Assembly: GCF_000315055.1 (NCBI RefSeq)
Contig: NZ_BAER01000017.1
Location: 310,001 to 374,000, forward strand
From: Paraglaciecola polaris LMG 21857
GTDB lineage: Bacteria > Pseudomonadota > Gammaproteobacteria > Enterobacterales > Alteromonadaceae
DNA length: 64,000 nt
Direction: 5' to 3'
Positions 35,488-43,596 of the stretch are shown here, one piece after another (the stretch's first letter is position 1; every line of letters begins with the position of its first letter). Below the pieces are notes generated by a model that saw only the letters and a list, made by a program, of their open reading frames with translations, had not been told where the DNA came from and did not search any database. Position numbers and translations under genes: made by a program.

Positions 35488-36216
35488 ATGAATGTAATGA
35501 ACGAACGAAAGCAAGGGCGCAGAAGCGCCGAAGACGCAGAAAAGACCAAACAAGATATATTACAAAAGGCCGCCGAATTATTCTGTGATCTCGGTTATGA
35601 GCAGGTATCGTTACGTAATATCAGTGAAAAGGCGGGGGTATCCCATAGCCTTATTCGACATCATTTTGGTAGCAAAGAGAATATTTGGCATTGCATCAGT
35701 GATGGATTACATCATTTCATCGCTAGATATGTGGTGGTCGTTAACCAACATATGCCCGAAACCTATCCATCTAACATTAGGCTTTTTGAGTTTTCGGTGC
35801 GCATGTTGGCGTATATGCTGACGTTTAAGCAACCGGTACAATTGCTTGCTGATGCGGTTCGCCAGGATGACGCCTTAGTGGACTATTTTATTAGCCAAGG
35901 CGATGGCATTGAAGATTTTGTTGAAGGTCTGGTTAAGGCCCACAATAGCGACTTCCCCGATGCGCAAATTCGCATGTGGGATCTTAAGTGGCAAATTATT
36001 ATGTATGCTCACGCAGCTGCTTCGTTGACACCATTTTTAAAAGAAACGTGGATCGACGAAACCGATAGTCTGGATGAGTGCTTATTGCGACATTTCAGGT
36101 TATTCGAGGAAATGTTGGCGGCAAAGTTAAAAATAGCTCAGCCTTATCGCGTTTCTCCCAAACGGGTACAAGATTTAGTGTATGAAGTGCCTGCCCCTGA
36201 TCCAGCAGCCCAATAA
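35488..36216 (+). CDS. TetR-family regulator of the RND pump
   Basis: 242 aa. The N-terminal HTH reads DILQKAAELFCDLGYEQVSLRNISEKAGVSHSLIRHHFGSKENIW, given here only as two parts: helix 1 with ELFCDLGYEQVSLRNIS and the recognition part AGVSHSLIRHHFGSK. The C-terminal part is a helical ligand domain (residues about 75-215), ending in a Pro-rich tail. It lies divergently beside the pump operon, so it most likely represses it and responds to pump substrates. No nearby alternative target exists. Confidence 0.9.
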   Translation: MNVMNERKQGRRSAEDAEKTKQDILQKAAELFCDLGYEQVSLRNISEKAGVSHSLIRHHFGSKENIWHCISDGLHHFIARYVVVVNQHMPETYPSNIRLFEFSVRMLAYMLTFKQPVQLLADAVRQDDALVDYFISQGDGIEDFVEGLVKAHNSDFPDAQIRMWDLKWQIIMYAHAAASLTPFLKETWIDETDSLDECLLRHFRLFEEMLAAKLKIAQPYRVSPKRVQDLVYEVPAPDPAAQ

Positions 36217-36260
36217 TGTACGCAATCAAGTATGCAAAATTATTTGGCTCGATTGAAACT

Positions 36261-36290
36261 CATAAGGCTTAATCGAAAATAAGCCTTATG
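36261..36290. terminator. Inverted repeat between convergent tetR and cytochrome genes
   Basis: CATAAGGCTTA (36261-36271) and TAAGCCTTATG (36280-36290) form a perfect 11-bp stem. No long T-run, but the location between two convergent gene ends suggests a bidirectional terminator. Confidence 0.6.
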
Positions 36291-36311
36291 TATCTCAAGC
36301 ATTGAAAGGGG

Positions 36312-36710
36312 TTATTTAGCGCGAGGAGGCATTAAATGCGTTGGTAACTGTGCTCGCCTGCCTATAGTTCGTTCACCATAGTTTGCACTCAAGTAATCTA
36401 AAATCTGTTCCTCTTGGGGTAAGGGCCACAAGTTCTGTGTTTTTTGCATCCAGCGGATAGTACTCAACCAACGTTCCCGGCTCATGTGGTTCTGTGTTAC
36501 CAATTTGCCAGAGTGACAGGCGGTACAATGGGCACGCACCGTTTCAAATCCGGGCTTAATCACAAAGCCAGAAATGGGATCAATGCCACTCTCTGGGGCA
36601 GTAGTTTCAGCCATCGCGCTCGTAAAACTCAACAGAGCGACCGTCAGTAGACCAAACATTGAGAACCATTGAATCTTTGAGTTTCGACAGGTGATAAGTG
36701 GTGTACTCAT
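36312..36710 (-). CDS. sorB: c-type cytochrome subunit, SorB-like electron acceptor
   Basis: About 132 aa from ATG 36710, which lies 2 bases after the stop of the sulfite-dehydrogenase gene. A Sec signal ends near SAMA-E. It has one haem c site C62-T-A-C65-H66 (HCTACHSGK) and a helical C-terminal part with HMSRERWLSTIRWMQ, with Met candidates for the axial ligand. A small periplasmic cytochrome directly after a SorA-type enzyme is the SorAB arrangement, in which the cytochrome takes electrons from sulfite oxidation. It is the last gene of the five-gene operon starting at 41103. Confidence 0.75.
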   Translation of the reverse strand: MSTPLITCRNSKIQWFSMFGLLTVALLSFTSAMAETTAPESGIDPISGFVIKPGFETVRAHCTACHSGKLVTQNHMSRERWLSTIRWMQKTQNLWPLPQEEQILDYLSANYGERTIGRRAQLPTHLMPPRAK

Positions 36711-36712
36711 CC

Positions 36713-38053
36713 TTACATCACTTGCACAGCAACGCGGTGACATGCGTTGTTTAAATAACCTTTGGGGTTCCAGCCTGGCAATATCATCGGCTGACCCACG
36801 CCGTCACTATCGGTCGCCTTCGCCCAGACTTCGAAATAACCCTTGCTAGGGAATTGAATTTGGCTATGCCAATGTTGCCACGCGTTACGATTCACTGGTT
36901 TTTCTAGGGAAGCGACTAGCCAGGTTTGTCCAAAATCAATTGATAATTCGACCTTGCTCACGGCCTTATCCCCTGCCCATGCATGTCCGCGCACCGGGAA
37001 TTGCACATCTTTTTTATGGCTGTCCCCAGATTTAGGATACGTAATAAGAGACTTAATTGGCATAGCGTGAATAATGCACATGTCTTCGTCTGCAACTTTA
37101 CTGCCCGGTGCGACCGGCTCACAAGGCACCCTATACGCGGGTGCCGCCATTTTCGCGCCGTCATGTATTTGGTCTCGTATCACAATACGCTCAAGCCATT
37201 TACCAGAAGTTGATGCTGGCCATCCGCCAATGACAAGACGCAGAGGGTGTCCGTTCATAAACGGAATATCTGCGTCGTTCATCGCCCACGCAATAAGGTT
37301 TTCCTCTTCAAGCGCCTTATTTATCGGCACACCACGGGAAATAGCTTCTTTACTTGGATCACCACTGATGTGAGTGTCTTTACCGTAATAACCTATATAC
37401 ACAGCATCATCTTTAATACCCACGTCTTTGAGTACATCGGCTAACCGTACGCCCGTCCACTTAGGACATGCCACTGCGCCGGTAGTCCATTGATTGCCTT
37501 TCGCCCCCGGACTAAACTCTGCTCGACCATTGCCACCGCACTCAAGGGTAAGCTGGTAACTATGATGGGTAAATTTTTGCTTTAAATCGGCCAGGGTGTA
37601 TTGCTTGCTTTGCTTAGCAGACTCGCCCTCTATGGTGAGCAACCAATTCGCTGGGTCGATGCTCGTCGGCGGAATACCATTGTTGCGTACGAACATGTTT
37701 TCCGCTGTGGTAATTTTGTCATCAAGCAAGTGTGCTGGCGTTTCGGCATTAATAGGACGATCGTTCAATACCACCAGCCCTGCGCTCTTACCAATGATCC
37801 TAAAAGAATCCTTGGTTTGGGCGATTGCACTGGAAATCATACCCGATGGTAATAGAGGTGCCAGCAATGTTTGCGCACCGGTCAAAGCACCAAAAGTACC
37901 TAAGCCCATTAGAAAGCGTCGTCTGGTTATATCTGCGGTCGCTTTCGATGAAGGCGGTGTTGAAACATTACCCGTGTTTACATCATTGGCTCTTGCCGTA
38001 GGACCCTCGGCAGAAGAAAGCGCAGACGTAACCTTGGTCTTTGCTGATTTCAT
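36713..38053 (-). CDS. sorA: Periplasmic sulfite dehydrogenase, molybdopterin subunit (SorA/SoxC type)
   Basis: A 446-aa protein of the sulfite oxidase family with a Tat signal (ITRRRFLMGLGTFGALTG at residues 42-59) after an unusually long leader. The Mo ligand is C172 in LTLECGGNGRAEF. The VACPKWTGVRLADVL, NGHPLRLVIGGWP and C-terminal Mo-co dimerisation domain (VELSIDFGQTWLVASLEKP) are family features. The enzyme oxidises sulfite to sulfate in the periplasm and passes electrons to the following cytochrome. Upstream in the operon are a YeiH-type exporter, a TauD-type dioxygenase and an aldo/keto reductase, so the sulfite probably comes from a sulfonate cleaved in the cytosol. SoxC-like or SorT-like relatives are alternatives. 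Confidence 0.85.
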   Translation of the reverse strand: MKSAKTKVTSALSSAEGPTARANDVNTGNVSTPPSSKATADITRRRFLMGLGTFGALTGAQTLLAPLLPSGMISSAIAQTKDSFRIIGKSAGLVVLNDRPINAETPAHLLDDKITTAENMFVRNNGIPPTSIDPANWLLTIEGESAKQSKQYTLADLKQKFTHHSYQLTLECGGNGRAEFSPGAKGNQWTTGAVACPKWTGVRLADVLKDVGIKDDAVYIGYYGKDTHISGDPSKEAISRGVPINKALEEENLIAWAMNDADIPFMNGHPLRLVIGGWPASTSGKWLERIVIRDQIHDGAKMAAPAYRVPCEPVAPGSKVADEDMCIIHAMPIKSLITYPKSGDSHKKDVQFPVRGHAWAGDKAVSKVELSIDFGQTWLVASLEKPVNRNAWQHWHSQIQFPSKGYFEVWAKATDSDGVGQPMILPGWNPKGYLNNACHRVAVQVM

Positions 38054-38076
38054 GACATCACCTCATTGAGAAAAAT

Positions 38077-39072
38077 TTAAAGATAAGGAAGGCATACCAA
38101 GATCAATCCAGCTATCCATACCGTTTCTAGCACCAGTAACAAAATAGGCTTAAAGCCCACTGTGAGTAATTGGCTTAAATTAGATTTCATACCAATGGCG
38201 GCAATGGCTATCACTAATGCAAAACGCGAAATATCAGCGGATACTTTGGTCAATACCTCAGGCAAGGCTATCATGCTGTTGATACTCATCAAAATAACAA
38301 AACCGATTAAAAACAAGGGAATACCTGGTGCTTTGGCATGACTGGTTTTATCCATCTTCATGCGTAGTACTAATAAAATACACACCACAACCGGCATTAA
38401 TAACGCTACGCGAACCAATTTGGTTAATGTCGCTAACACCCCGGTTTGCTCTGAAACCGAATACCCAGCCCCAACGACTTGAGCCACGTCATGAATAGTT
38501 CCACCAAGGAAAATGCTGGTGGCGGTTTCATCGAGCTCTAACATTCCGGCGATAATGGGATACACCACCATAGCCATGGTGGATAAGGCGGTTACACCAA
38601 TAATAGTGAGAAGTGTGTCGCGATCTTTGTCTTTACTGTCAGGTAAAACGGCTGAGATAGCCATGGCAGCGGATGCACCGCATATGCCCACGGCCCCACC
38701 AGTCAATACACCAAAGCGTTTTTGTAAGCCAAACGCTTTGGCGAGCACAACACCCAACAAAATAGTGCTCATTATCGCCACAACAAGCAGCAAGCCGGTT
38801 TTCCAGCCTAGGGCGATTAAGTCACCAAAAGCGATACGTAAACCGAGTAATGCTACGCCAATGCGTAAAATGGTACTGGCGGTAAATTCGATACCGCTTT
38901 TACACTGAGTGCCTTGATGTAAAAAAGACATCGCAATGCCCAGTAACAAGGCAAATAACATGGCGGGCGCACCATAATGCTCGCTTAAAAAAAGCGCCGC
39001 CATGCCGACCGTCGTTGCCACCATAATGCCAGGTAGCAATGTTTTTATTTTTTCCATATGCGTTTTGTCCAT
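38077..39072 (-). CDS. yeiH: YeiH/UPF0324 family membrane protein (putative sulfate/sulfite exporter)
   Basis: A 331-aa protein with about 10 transmembrane segments and the UPF0324 features LLPGIMVATTVGMAALFLSEHYGAPAMLFALLLGIA (read in pieces), RIGVALLGLRIAFGD, GAVGICGASAAMAI and FLGGTIHDVAQVVGAGYSVS. The family is annotated as putative sulfate exporters and is often next to sulfonate degradation genes. Here it lies between the dioxygenase and the sulfite dehydrogenase in one operon, 66 and 23 bases from its neighbours, and would carry sulfite or sulfate out of the cytosol. An alternative start is ATG 39057. Confidence 0.88.
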   Translation of the reverse strand: MDKTHMEKIKTLLPGIMVATTVGMAALFLSEHYGAPAMLFALLLGIAMSFLHQGTQCKSGIEFTASTILRIGVALLGLRIAFGDLIALGWKTGLLLVVAIMSTILLGVVLAKAFGLQKRFGVLTGGAVGICGASAAMAISAVLPDSKDKDRDTLLTIIGVTALSTMAMVVYPIIAGMLELDETATSIFLGGTIHDVAQVVGAGYSVSEQTGVLATLTKLVRVALLMPVVVCILLVLRMKMDKTSHAKAPGIPLFLIGFVILMSINSMIALPEVLTKVSADISRFALVIAIAAIGMKSNLSQLLTVGFKPILLLVLETVWIAGLILVCLPYL

Positions 39073-39138
39073 ATGCGCTACTACCTGAAATTAAGGTGGG
39101 CTGTTTAGATGTGTTAAAGGTGGAGCGCGTTGGCGATA

Positions 39139-40128
39139 TTAATTCATCGCTAAGGCAACAAGCACTTCACGCTTGCGTTCACCTGAATACGGACGACGAC
39201 CATGCATGCTCATATAGTTATCAACTAAGGCCACATCACCGTCTTGCCATGGCAAGTCGAAAGTGTAGTCCTTCGCCAAATCGGTCGCTAACTGTAAACC
39301 TTCGACGGGTATAGCGCTGCCATCACCAAAAGTGATCGCGCTTGAAGGGTTTTCACGAACGCCTTTCCAGCCCATAAACGCAGCAATGAGCTGGTTGTAG
39401 AAGACTTCTTTACCGTTATCTAGGGTTACAACAGCAGGAAGTACAGGTGTGGTGGCACGCAAGCCATCATCTTCAGTCCATACCCAGCTGTAGCCTAACT
39501 CTTTCAATTTGGCTTCGGCTTGTGCTTGGCTCTCAACACTTAAGGTGCTTTTCCAGCTGCGTCCCTGACCCGATGCAATGTCGTTTTCAGACGGCATATG
39601 GGTGGTGTACTTTAAGCCTTTGTTGATAAAGTCTTCAGCCAATTTCGGCTCACGAGATTTCAGCTCAGCAAACACCAAGTCAGAACGACATATCGGCGTA
39701 GCCCCGCCCTCATCAGCAGCGGCTTTACAGAAGAAAAATACCTTACTTGGTGAAATAGGCGTTTGCGCCATTTCATGATGCAAGAATATCTCAACGTGCT
39801 TAGGCGCCTCATTGGCAGTAAACACGCGCTCAGTAAAGTTGATACGCACTGCGTTTGACAATGATTCTTTATAGGTGAAATTTGGATAGCCAAAAGCATT
39901 CGAAAACTCATCAAACGTTTCAGCAGAATTTAACGGAAAACCACGAAATAAAATGGCGCCTGATTCTTTTAATTCGGCCTCAAGAGCCGCTTTATTTTGC
40001 GCTATCCAACCGGCACAATCATCGAGTGTCTTTAACGAACCATCGTTAAGAACCACCCGAGGAAAAACCGAATCACCGCTTTTTAGTTGATGCGGTACGT
40101 CAACATAATTAATTGCTTGAACTGACAT
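39139..40128 (-). CDS. TauD/TfdA-family Fe(II)/2-oxoglutarate dioxygenase
   Basis: A 329-aa protein of the TauD/clavaminate-synthase-like fold. Metal ligands can be placed: H117-x-E119 in FLHHEMAQTP (an HxE instead of the TauD HxD) and distal H309 in YMSMHGRRPYSGERKRE. R320, 11 residues later, is the likely 2-oxoglutarate anchor. Such enzymes can break C-S bonds of alkanesulfonates by hydroxylating the carbon next to sulfur, which gives sulfite and an aldehyde. It lies 9 bases after an aldo/keto reductase and upstream of sulfite-handling genes, which supports that role. The substrate cannot be read from sequence; a sulfonated sugar is inferred from the shared operator. Confidence 0.85.
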   Translation of the reverse strand: MSVQAINYVDVPHQLKSGDSVFPRVVLNDGSLKTLDDCAGWIAQNKAALEAELKESGAILFRGFPLNSAETFDEFSNAFGYPNFTYKESLSNAVRINFTERVFTANEAPKHVEIFLHHEMAQTPISPSKVFFFCKAAADEGGATPICRSDLVFAELKSREPKLAEDFINKGLKYTTHMPSENDIASGQGRSWKSTLSVESQAQAEAKLKELGYSWVWTEDDGLRATTPVLPAVVTLDNGKEVFYNQLIAAFMGWKGVRENPSSAITFGDGSAIPVEGLQLATDLAKDYTFDLPWQDGDVALVDNYMSMHGRRPYSGERKREVLVALAMN

Positions 40129-40137
40129 GATTACACC

Positions 40138-41103
40138 CTAATCGTAGATTGGATAGAAAGTATTGAATGCGCCTTCACAAAAATGGCCTGGATCATTGAA
40201 GCGGCGATTGCTGTTAAGGCCATTGATATCGTCCATTTCTTGCTGCGACAGTTCGAAGTCAAAAATGGCGAGGTTTTCTGCTAAACGTTCAGGTCGTGAC
40301 GTTTTTGGAATAATGGCATTTCCACGCTGTACACCCCAGCGCAGAACGATTTGTGCTGCCGTTTTGCCTAAACGCTCGGCCGCGGCTTTTACCACACTTT
40401 GCTCTAAAACCGACTCAGCTGCACCAGCCATGTCTAGCTCAAGGTACGACAATGCCCCAAGCGGCGAGAATGCGGTGACTTGAATGTCATACTGCTTGGC
40501 CAATTTCATTAAACGTTCTTGGGTCAAATAAGGGTGTGACTCAACTTGCAACATTGCCGGTTTGATCTTGGCATAGGCCATTAAGTCGTTTAATAAACCT
40601 GTGTTGTAATTACACACACCAATTTCTTTGGTTAAGCCTTTTTCAACCAATGATTCCATCCCTTGCCACGTTTCAAAAAGCGGCACAGGTGCCAATTCCA
40701 TTTTTGGATTAGCTGCGCTTGGATCGGTTATCCACTCTGGCGGATAACGGTCATCAAAAGCCACAAATGGCTGGGCAATTGGGAAATGGATAAGATAAAG
40801 ATCGAGATATTCAAGTTGTAGATCCGTTAATGAACGCTCTATGGCCTGCTGTACATGCTCTTTTGCATGATAGGTATTCCATAATTTTGAAGTGATCCAC
40901 AAATCTTCACGTGAACATAACCCTTCTTCAATGGCACGCTTAATTCCTTGGCCAACCTGTACTTCATTTCCGTAATCGCAAGCGCTGTCTAAATGACGGT
41001 ACCCTGCTTTGATGGCCTCATAAACGGCATCTGCACAGATATCTTGGGGAATTTTCCAAAGGCCGAATCCGACCTTTGACATTTTGCTCTGGCTAAGTGA
41101 CAT
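40138..41103 (-). CDS. Aldo/keto reductase, first gene of the desulfonation operon
   Basis: 321 aa from ATG 41103, with AGGA 8 bases upstream. The frame extends to 41157, but that would put the start beside the operator, so the internal ATG is preferred. The AKR catalytic tetrad is complete: D39 and Y44 (HLDSACDYG), K73 (ITSKLW) and H106 (YLIHFP). A NADPH-type phosphate site IIPKTSRPERLAEN follows near the C-terminus. The enzyme would reduce a sugar aldehyde or ketone. Next to a desulfonating dioxygenase, a dialdehyde such as 6-oxo-glucose is the expected substrate, as reported for reductases in the oxygenolytic sulfoquinovose pathways. Confidence 0.88.
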   Translation of the reverse strand: MSLSQSKMSKVGFGLWKIPQDICADAVYEAIKAGYRHLDSACDYGNEVQVGQGIKRAIEEGLCSREDLWITSKLWNTYHAKEHVQQAIERSLTDLQLEYLDLYLIHFPIAQPFVAFDDRYPPEWITDPSAANPKMELAPVPLFETWQGMESLVEKGLTKEIGVCNYNTGLLNDLMAYAKIKPAMLQVESHPYLTQERLMKLAKQYDIQVTAFSPLGALSYLELDMAGAAESVLEQSVVKAAAERLGKTAAQIVLRWGVQRGNAIIPKTSRPERLAENLAIFDFELSQQEMDDINGLNSNRRFNDPGHFCEGAFNTFYPIYD

Positions 41104-41163
41104 ACAATCATTCCTACGGTAGTTGGCTACTGATAAACAAACGTTAAATAAATTCAATGTTAT

Positions 41164-41208
41164 ATCTTATATAAGACATAAGTTAAGGTACTGTGTGTTA
41201 TTTGTCAA
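41164..41208 (-). promoter_or_regulatory. Promoter and GntR-type operator of the AKR-dioxygenase operon
   Basis: On the minus strand: TTGACA (complement 41203-41208), 17 bases, TAACTT (complement 41180-41185), AT, then GTCTTATATAAGAT (complement 41164-41177). It is the same element string as at 20292-20336, differing only in the spacer and one operator base. The operator lies 61 bases before ATG 41103. The 182 bases further right to 41390 hold no other feature. Confidence 0.75.
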
Positions 41209-41389
41209 ATAGTTGTGTAAGAAGAAGAAACGTTCACGCATGAAAAACGTTCAAATCATTGATTAAAAAGGACTTAATTTATAATAAATTGGAGGGGAAA
41301 ATTCGATAGGGGACGCAAATTTTAGGATGAAAACATCAGATAAGCAGGTCAATAATTCCAATTAAATGACGTTTTCATGCTATAAATAA

Positions 41390-41818
41390 TTATTGATTAA
41401 GCAAATCATGCAGCTTTCGTTCTGCCGCTTGTGCGGGTGTCTCTTCGCTCTGTTTATCGATACCGTGCGCATTGTCGCTGACTGAACGCTGGTCAATGGT
41501 AGCTTGCTCATTATCCAATGAGTCGTCACCAAATAATGCGGCTAATTGTGCTTTCGCTTGACGCTGTTTATGCAATTTTTTGTCATCAAATGCCTGATTA
41601 GACAATGCATAATATTCGCAAAAATTAGCTCGCTCTCTGTCTACCACTAATTCCGCCCGTTCCTCGTCGCATCCGGTGCGATTACGCCCATCAAAATACA
41701 GACACATTTTACAGGCATGAATATCATAATGACATGCGCTACATTCTTCGCGGCGCGAAACTGGGGTGATGATATGTGTCAAATGCTTACCGCACTGCCA
41801 GCAGGTTGCTGTTGCCAT
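41390..41818 (-). CDS. Zinc-ribbon-like conserved protein of unknown function
   Basis: 142 aa, soluble. The N-terminal 50 residues carry CxxC pairs: C6-x2-C9 (CWQCGK), EECSACHYD, and HACKMCLYFDGRNRTGC, a metal-binding pattern, then FCEYYALS. The C-terminal half is polar and Gln/Ala rich, ending AERKLHDLLNQ. It resembles a Cys-rich family seen in Alteromonadales and Vibrionales but without known function. It lies 5 bases after the 95-aa gene and is cotranscribed with it, away from the divergent his operon. Confidence 0.75.
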   Translation of the reverse strand: MATATCWQCGKHLTHIITPVSRREECSACHYDIHACKMCLYFDGRNRTGCDEERAELVVDRERANFCEYYALSNQAFDDKKLHKQRQAKAQLAALFGDDSLDNEQATIDQRSVSDNAHGIDKQSEETPAQAAERKLHDLLNQ

Positions 41819-41823
41819 AGGGT

Positions 41824-42111
41824 TTATACCTCAATATCGATAAATTTAGGATCGTCTGAAGCGCCTTTTTGCCTTCCTTGCTCTTTTAACGCTTGTGGCG
41901 CACTTTCCCTTTGAGCCGCCGAATTTGTCTGGTCCTGACGTTGGCGTTTCTTTTCTCTGGGGTCGTCTTTATCTGGGCGATAGGGCTCATCCTCCACGGC
42001 TATTTTACCCAACGCGTCTTTTTTATCGATTTTCTTAACTTTGAGTTCGTCATGGGCAATGGGCACCTTACCCTCCCGGGGTAATATCGAAAACAGCAGA
42101 TCACTGGTCAT
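41824..42111 (-). CDS. Small polar protein of unknown function
   Basis: 95 aa, highly charged and probably disordered from residue 20 on (Lys/Asp/Arg-rich, KDDPREKKRQRQDQ), with an ordered-looking N-terminus MTSDLLFSILPREGKVPI and a short hydrophobic C-terminus FIDIEV. It has no cysteines. It forms a two-gene unit with the zinc-ribbon-like gene. An AGGAGAGAACC-type ribosome site (complement of 42114-42122) precedes its ATG. Function not known. Confidence 0.65.
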   Translation of the reverse strand: MTSDLLFSILPREGKVPIAHDELKVKKIDKKDALGKIAVEDEPYRPDKDDPREKKRQRQDQTNSAAQRESAPQALKEQGRQKGASDDPKFIDIEV

Positions 42112-42399
42112 GGTTCTCTCCTTATTTCAGGTACTTTATATACAAGTTAAACAAGCGCGTAATTTTAGATAACCGGAATCAGTAGAGGTTCCTTATGGTC
42201 TTTGACTAAACCTAAAAGGACATACAGCGCAAGCACAAATGCTAAGTCGGCCTCATTTAAATTATGCTTTTTAGCAGTAACTTATTCTTATTTTACTTTG
42301 CAACACTTTTGTACAAAAAGTTAAGGATTTACTATTGCATTAAGCAAGCCAATTAGCTAATGTTTGCGCCCTCAGTCGAAACACGGCCCAAGAATTACA

Positions 42400-42447
42400 A
42401 TGTTTATCTCAATTACGCTAGCAAAACATCACCATCATATAGCATAA
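42400..42447 (+). CDS. hisL: his operon leader peptide with four consecutive His
   Basis: A 15-codon frame ATG 42400 to TAA 42447 reads MFISITLAKHHHHIA. It lies 170 bases before hisG and directly ahead of hairpins that can form a terminator. Four His codons in a row let ribosome stalling measure charged tRNA-His, as in the enterobacterial HisL. Confidence 0.93.
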   Translation: MFISITLAKHHHHIA

Positions 42448-42537
42448 CCTTTCAGGTTGGTGCTGGAAGGTCTATTGATTCCTTCCTGTGGCGTAACGAT
42501 TAACGAGCCCTCGGAAGGAAACTTCCGGGGGTTTTTT
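42446..42537 (+). promoter_or_regulatory. Transcription attenuator of the his operon
   Basis: Segments: GGAAGG (42465-42470), CCTTCC (42481-42486), GGAAGG within 42513-42518, and the terminator stem 42508-42517/42522-42531 (CCCTCGGAAG, GAAA loop, CTTCCGGGGG) followed by six T. CCTTCC can pair with the first GGAAGG (pause hairpin) or the second one (antiterminator), excluding the terminator. This is the classic choice controlled by the leader peptide. A small AACCT-TTC-AGGTT hairpin (42446-42458) overlaps the leader stop. Confidence 0.9.
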
Positions 42538-42616
42538 ATTTAAGGCATTGAAAAAAATAGTATTCATGAGCATCGGCAAGATGAATTAACGCAAATGATA
42601 ATAGGACGAGCAACAT

Positions 42617-43516
42617 ATGAGTGACAGCAACAGATTACGTATCGCAATTCAAAAGTCAGGTCGCCTTAGCGACGACAGCATTGCGCTATTAAAAGCCATA
42701 GGCGTTAAACTGCAAATTCGTGACCGTTTGTTAATTGCTCACGCAACCAACTTGCCTATCGATTTACTTCGTGTGCGCGATGACGATATTCCGGGATTGG
42801 TCATGGACGGGGTGGTCGATTTAGGTTTTATCGGCGAAAATGAACTTGAAGAAAAAATGCTCGAGCGTAAAGCGTCGGGTAAAAAATTCGAATTTAAAAC
42901 ACTGCGTCGCCTAGACTACGGTGGATGTCGTTTGTCCATCGCCGTGCCTAATGAGTTTGACTATAAAGGTGTGCAGTCGTTAGAAGGCAAAAAAGTTGCC
43001 ACCACATACCCTTTCTTACTTGAGCGTTTTTTCAAAGAGAATAACGTTAATGCTTCAGCTGTCATGTTAACGGGCTCAGTAGAAGTAGCGCCTCGCGCGG
43101 GCGTTGCACATGCCATATGTGACTTGGTGTCAACTGGCGCCACACTAGAAGCAAACGGTTTACGAGAAGAAGAAGAGATTTTCCAATCAAAAGCCGTATT
43201 GATTCAACGCGCAGGTGAATTACCTGAAGCGAAGGCCCAATTAATTAATCGCTTTTTACCTCGTATTGACGGCGTAATGCAGGCGAAAGAAAGTAAGTAC
43301 ATCATGCTACACGCGCCAAAAACCTATCTTGAACAAGTTAAAAGCTTGTTGCCTGGTTCTGGCAACCCAACTGTCTTGCCATTAGCTGGCAGCGACGACA
43401 CGGTTGCCGTGCACGTGGTTAGCTCAGAAACCCTATTTTGGGAAACCATGGAAAAGCTTAAAGCCTTGGGTTGCAGCTCGATTTTAGTGATGCCAATCGA
43501 AAAAATGATGGGCTAA
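42617..43516 (+). CDS. hisG: ATP phosphoribosyltransferase HisG, long form
   Basis: A 299-aa enzyme for the first step of histidine synthesis (ATP + PRPP to phosphoribosyl-ATP). It begins [20 protein letters not shown] and has the PRPP-binding segment near [14 protein letters not shown] (residues about 170-183). The C-terminal part (about 225-299) is the ACT-like regulatory domain of the long form, so no HisZ is needed, and feedback inhibition by His is expected. It is the first structural gene after the attenuator. GGACGAG lies before the ATG. Confidence 0.97.
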   Translation: MSDSNRLRIAIQKSGRLSDDSIALLKAIGVKLQIRDRLLIAHATNLPIDLLRVRDDDIPGLVMDGVVDLGFIGENELEEKMLERKASGKKFEFKTLRRLDYGGCRLSIAVPNEFDYKGVQSLEGKKVATTYPFLLERFFKENNVNASAVMLTGSVEVAPRAGVAHAICDLVSTGATLEANGLREEEEIFQSKAVLIQRAGELPEAKAQLINRFLPRIDGVMQAKESKYIMLHAPKTYLEQVKSLLPGSGNPTVLPLAGSDDTVAVHVVSSETLFWETMEKLKALGCSSILVMPIEKMMG

Positions 43517-43596
43517 TGACTCGGTTATATACCCGGTAAAATTTCTGTGCAACGAGTATGACAAACACCCAATATTGGTCAGTGAGACGAAAGAAA

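Noticed and set aside
39073-39138. A separate promoter and operator between the dioxygenase and yeiH-type genes
   Set aside because: No palindrome or good -35/-10 pair was seen; the 66-bp gap fits an operon.
42298-42335. his promoter elements TTGTAC/TACTAT before hisL
   Set aside because: Spacer of 15 bases and weak -35; not called as a feature.
43558-43596. Upstream start for hisD at 43558
   Set aside because: The extra 13 residues are not typical; ATG 43597 gives the family-length protein.
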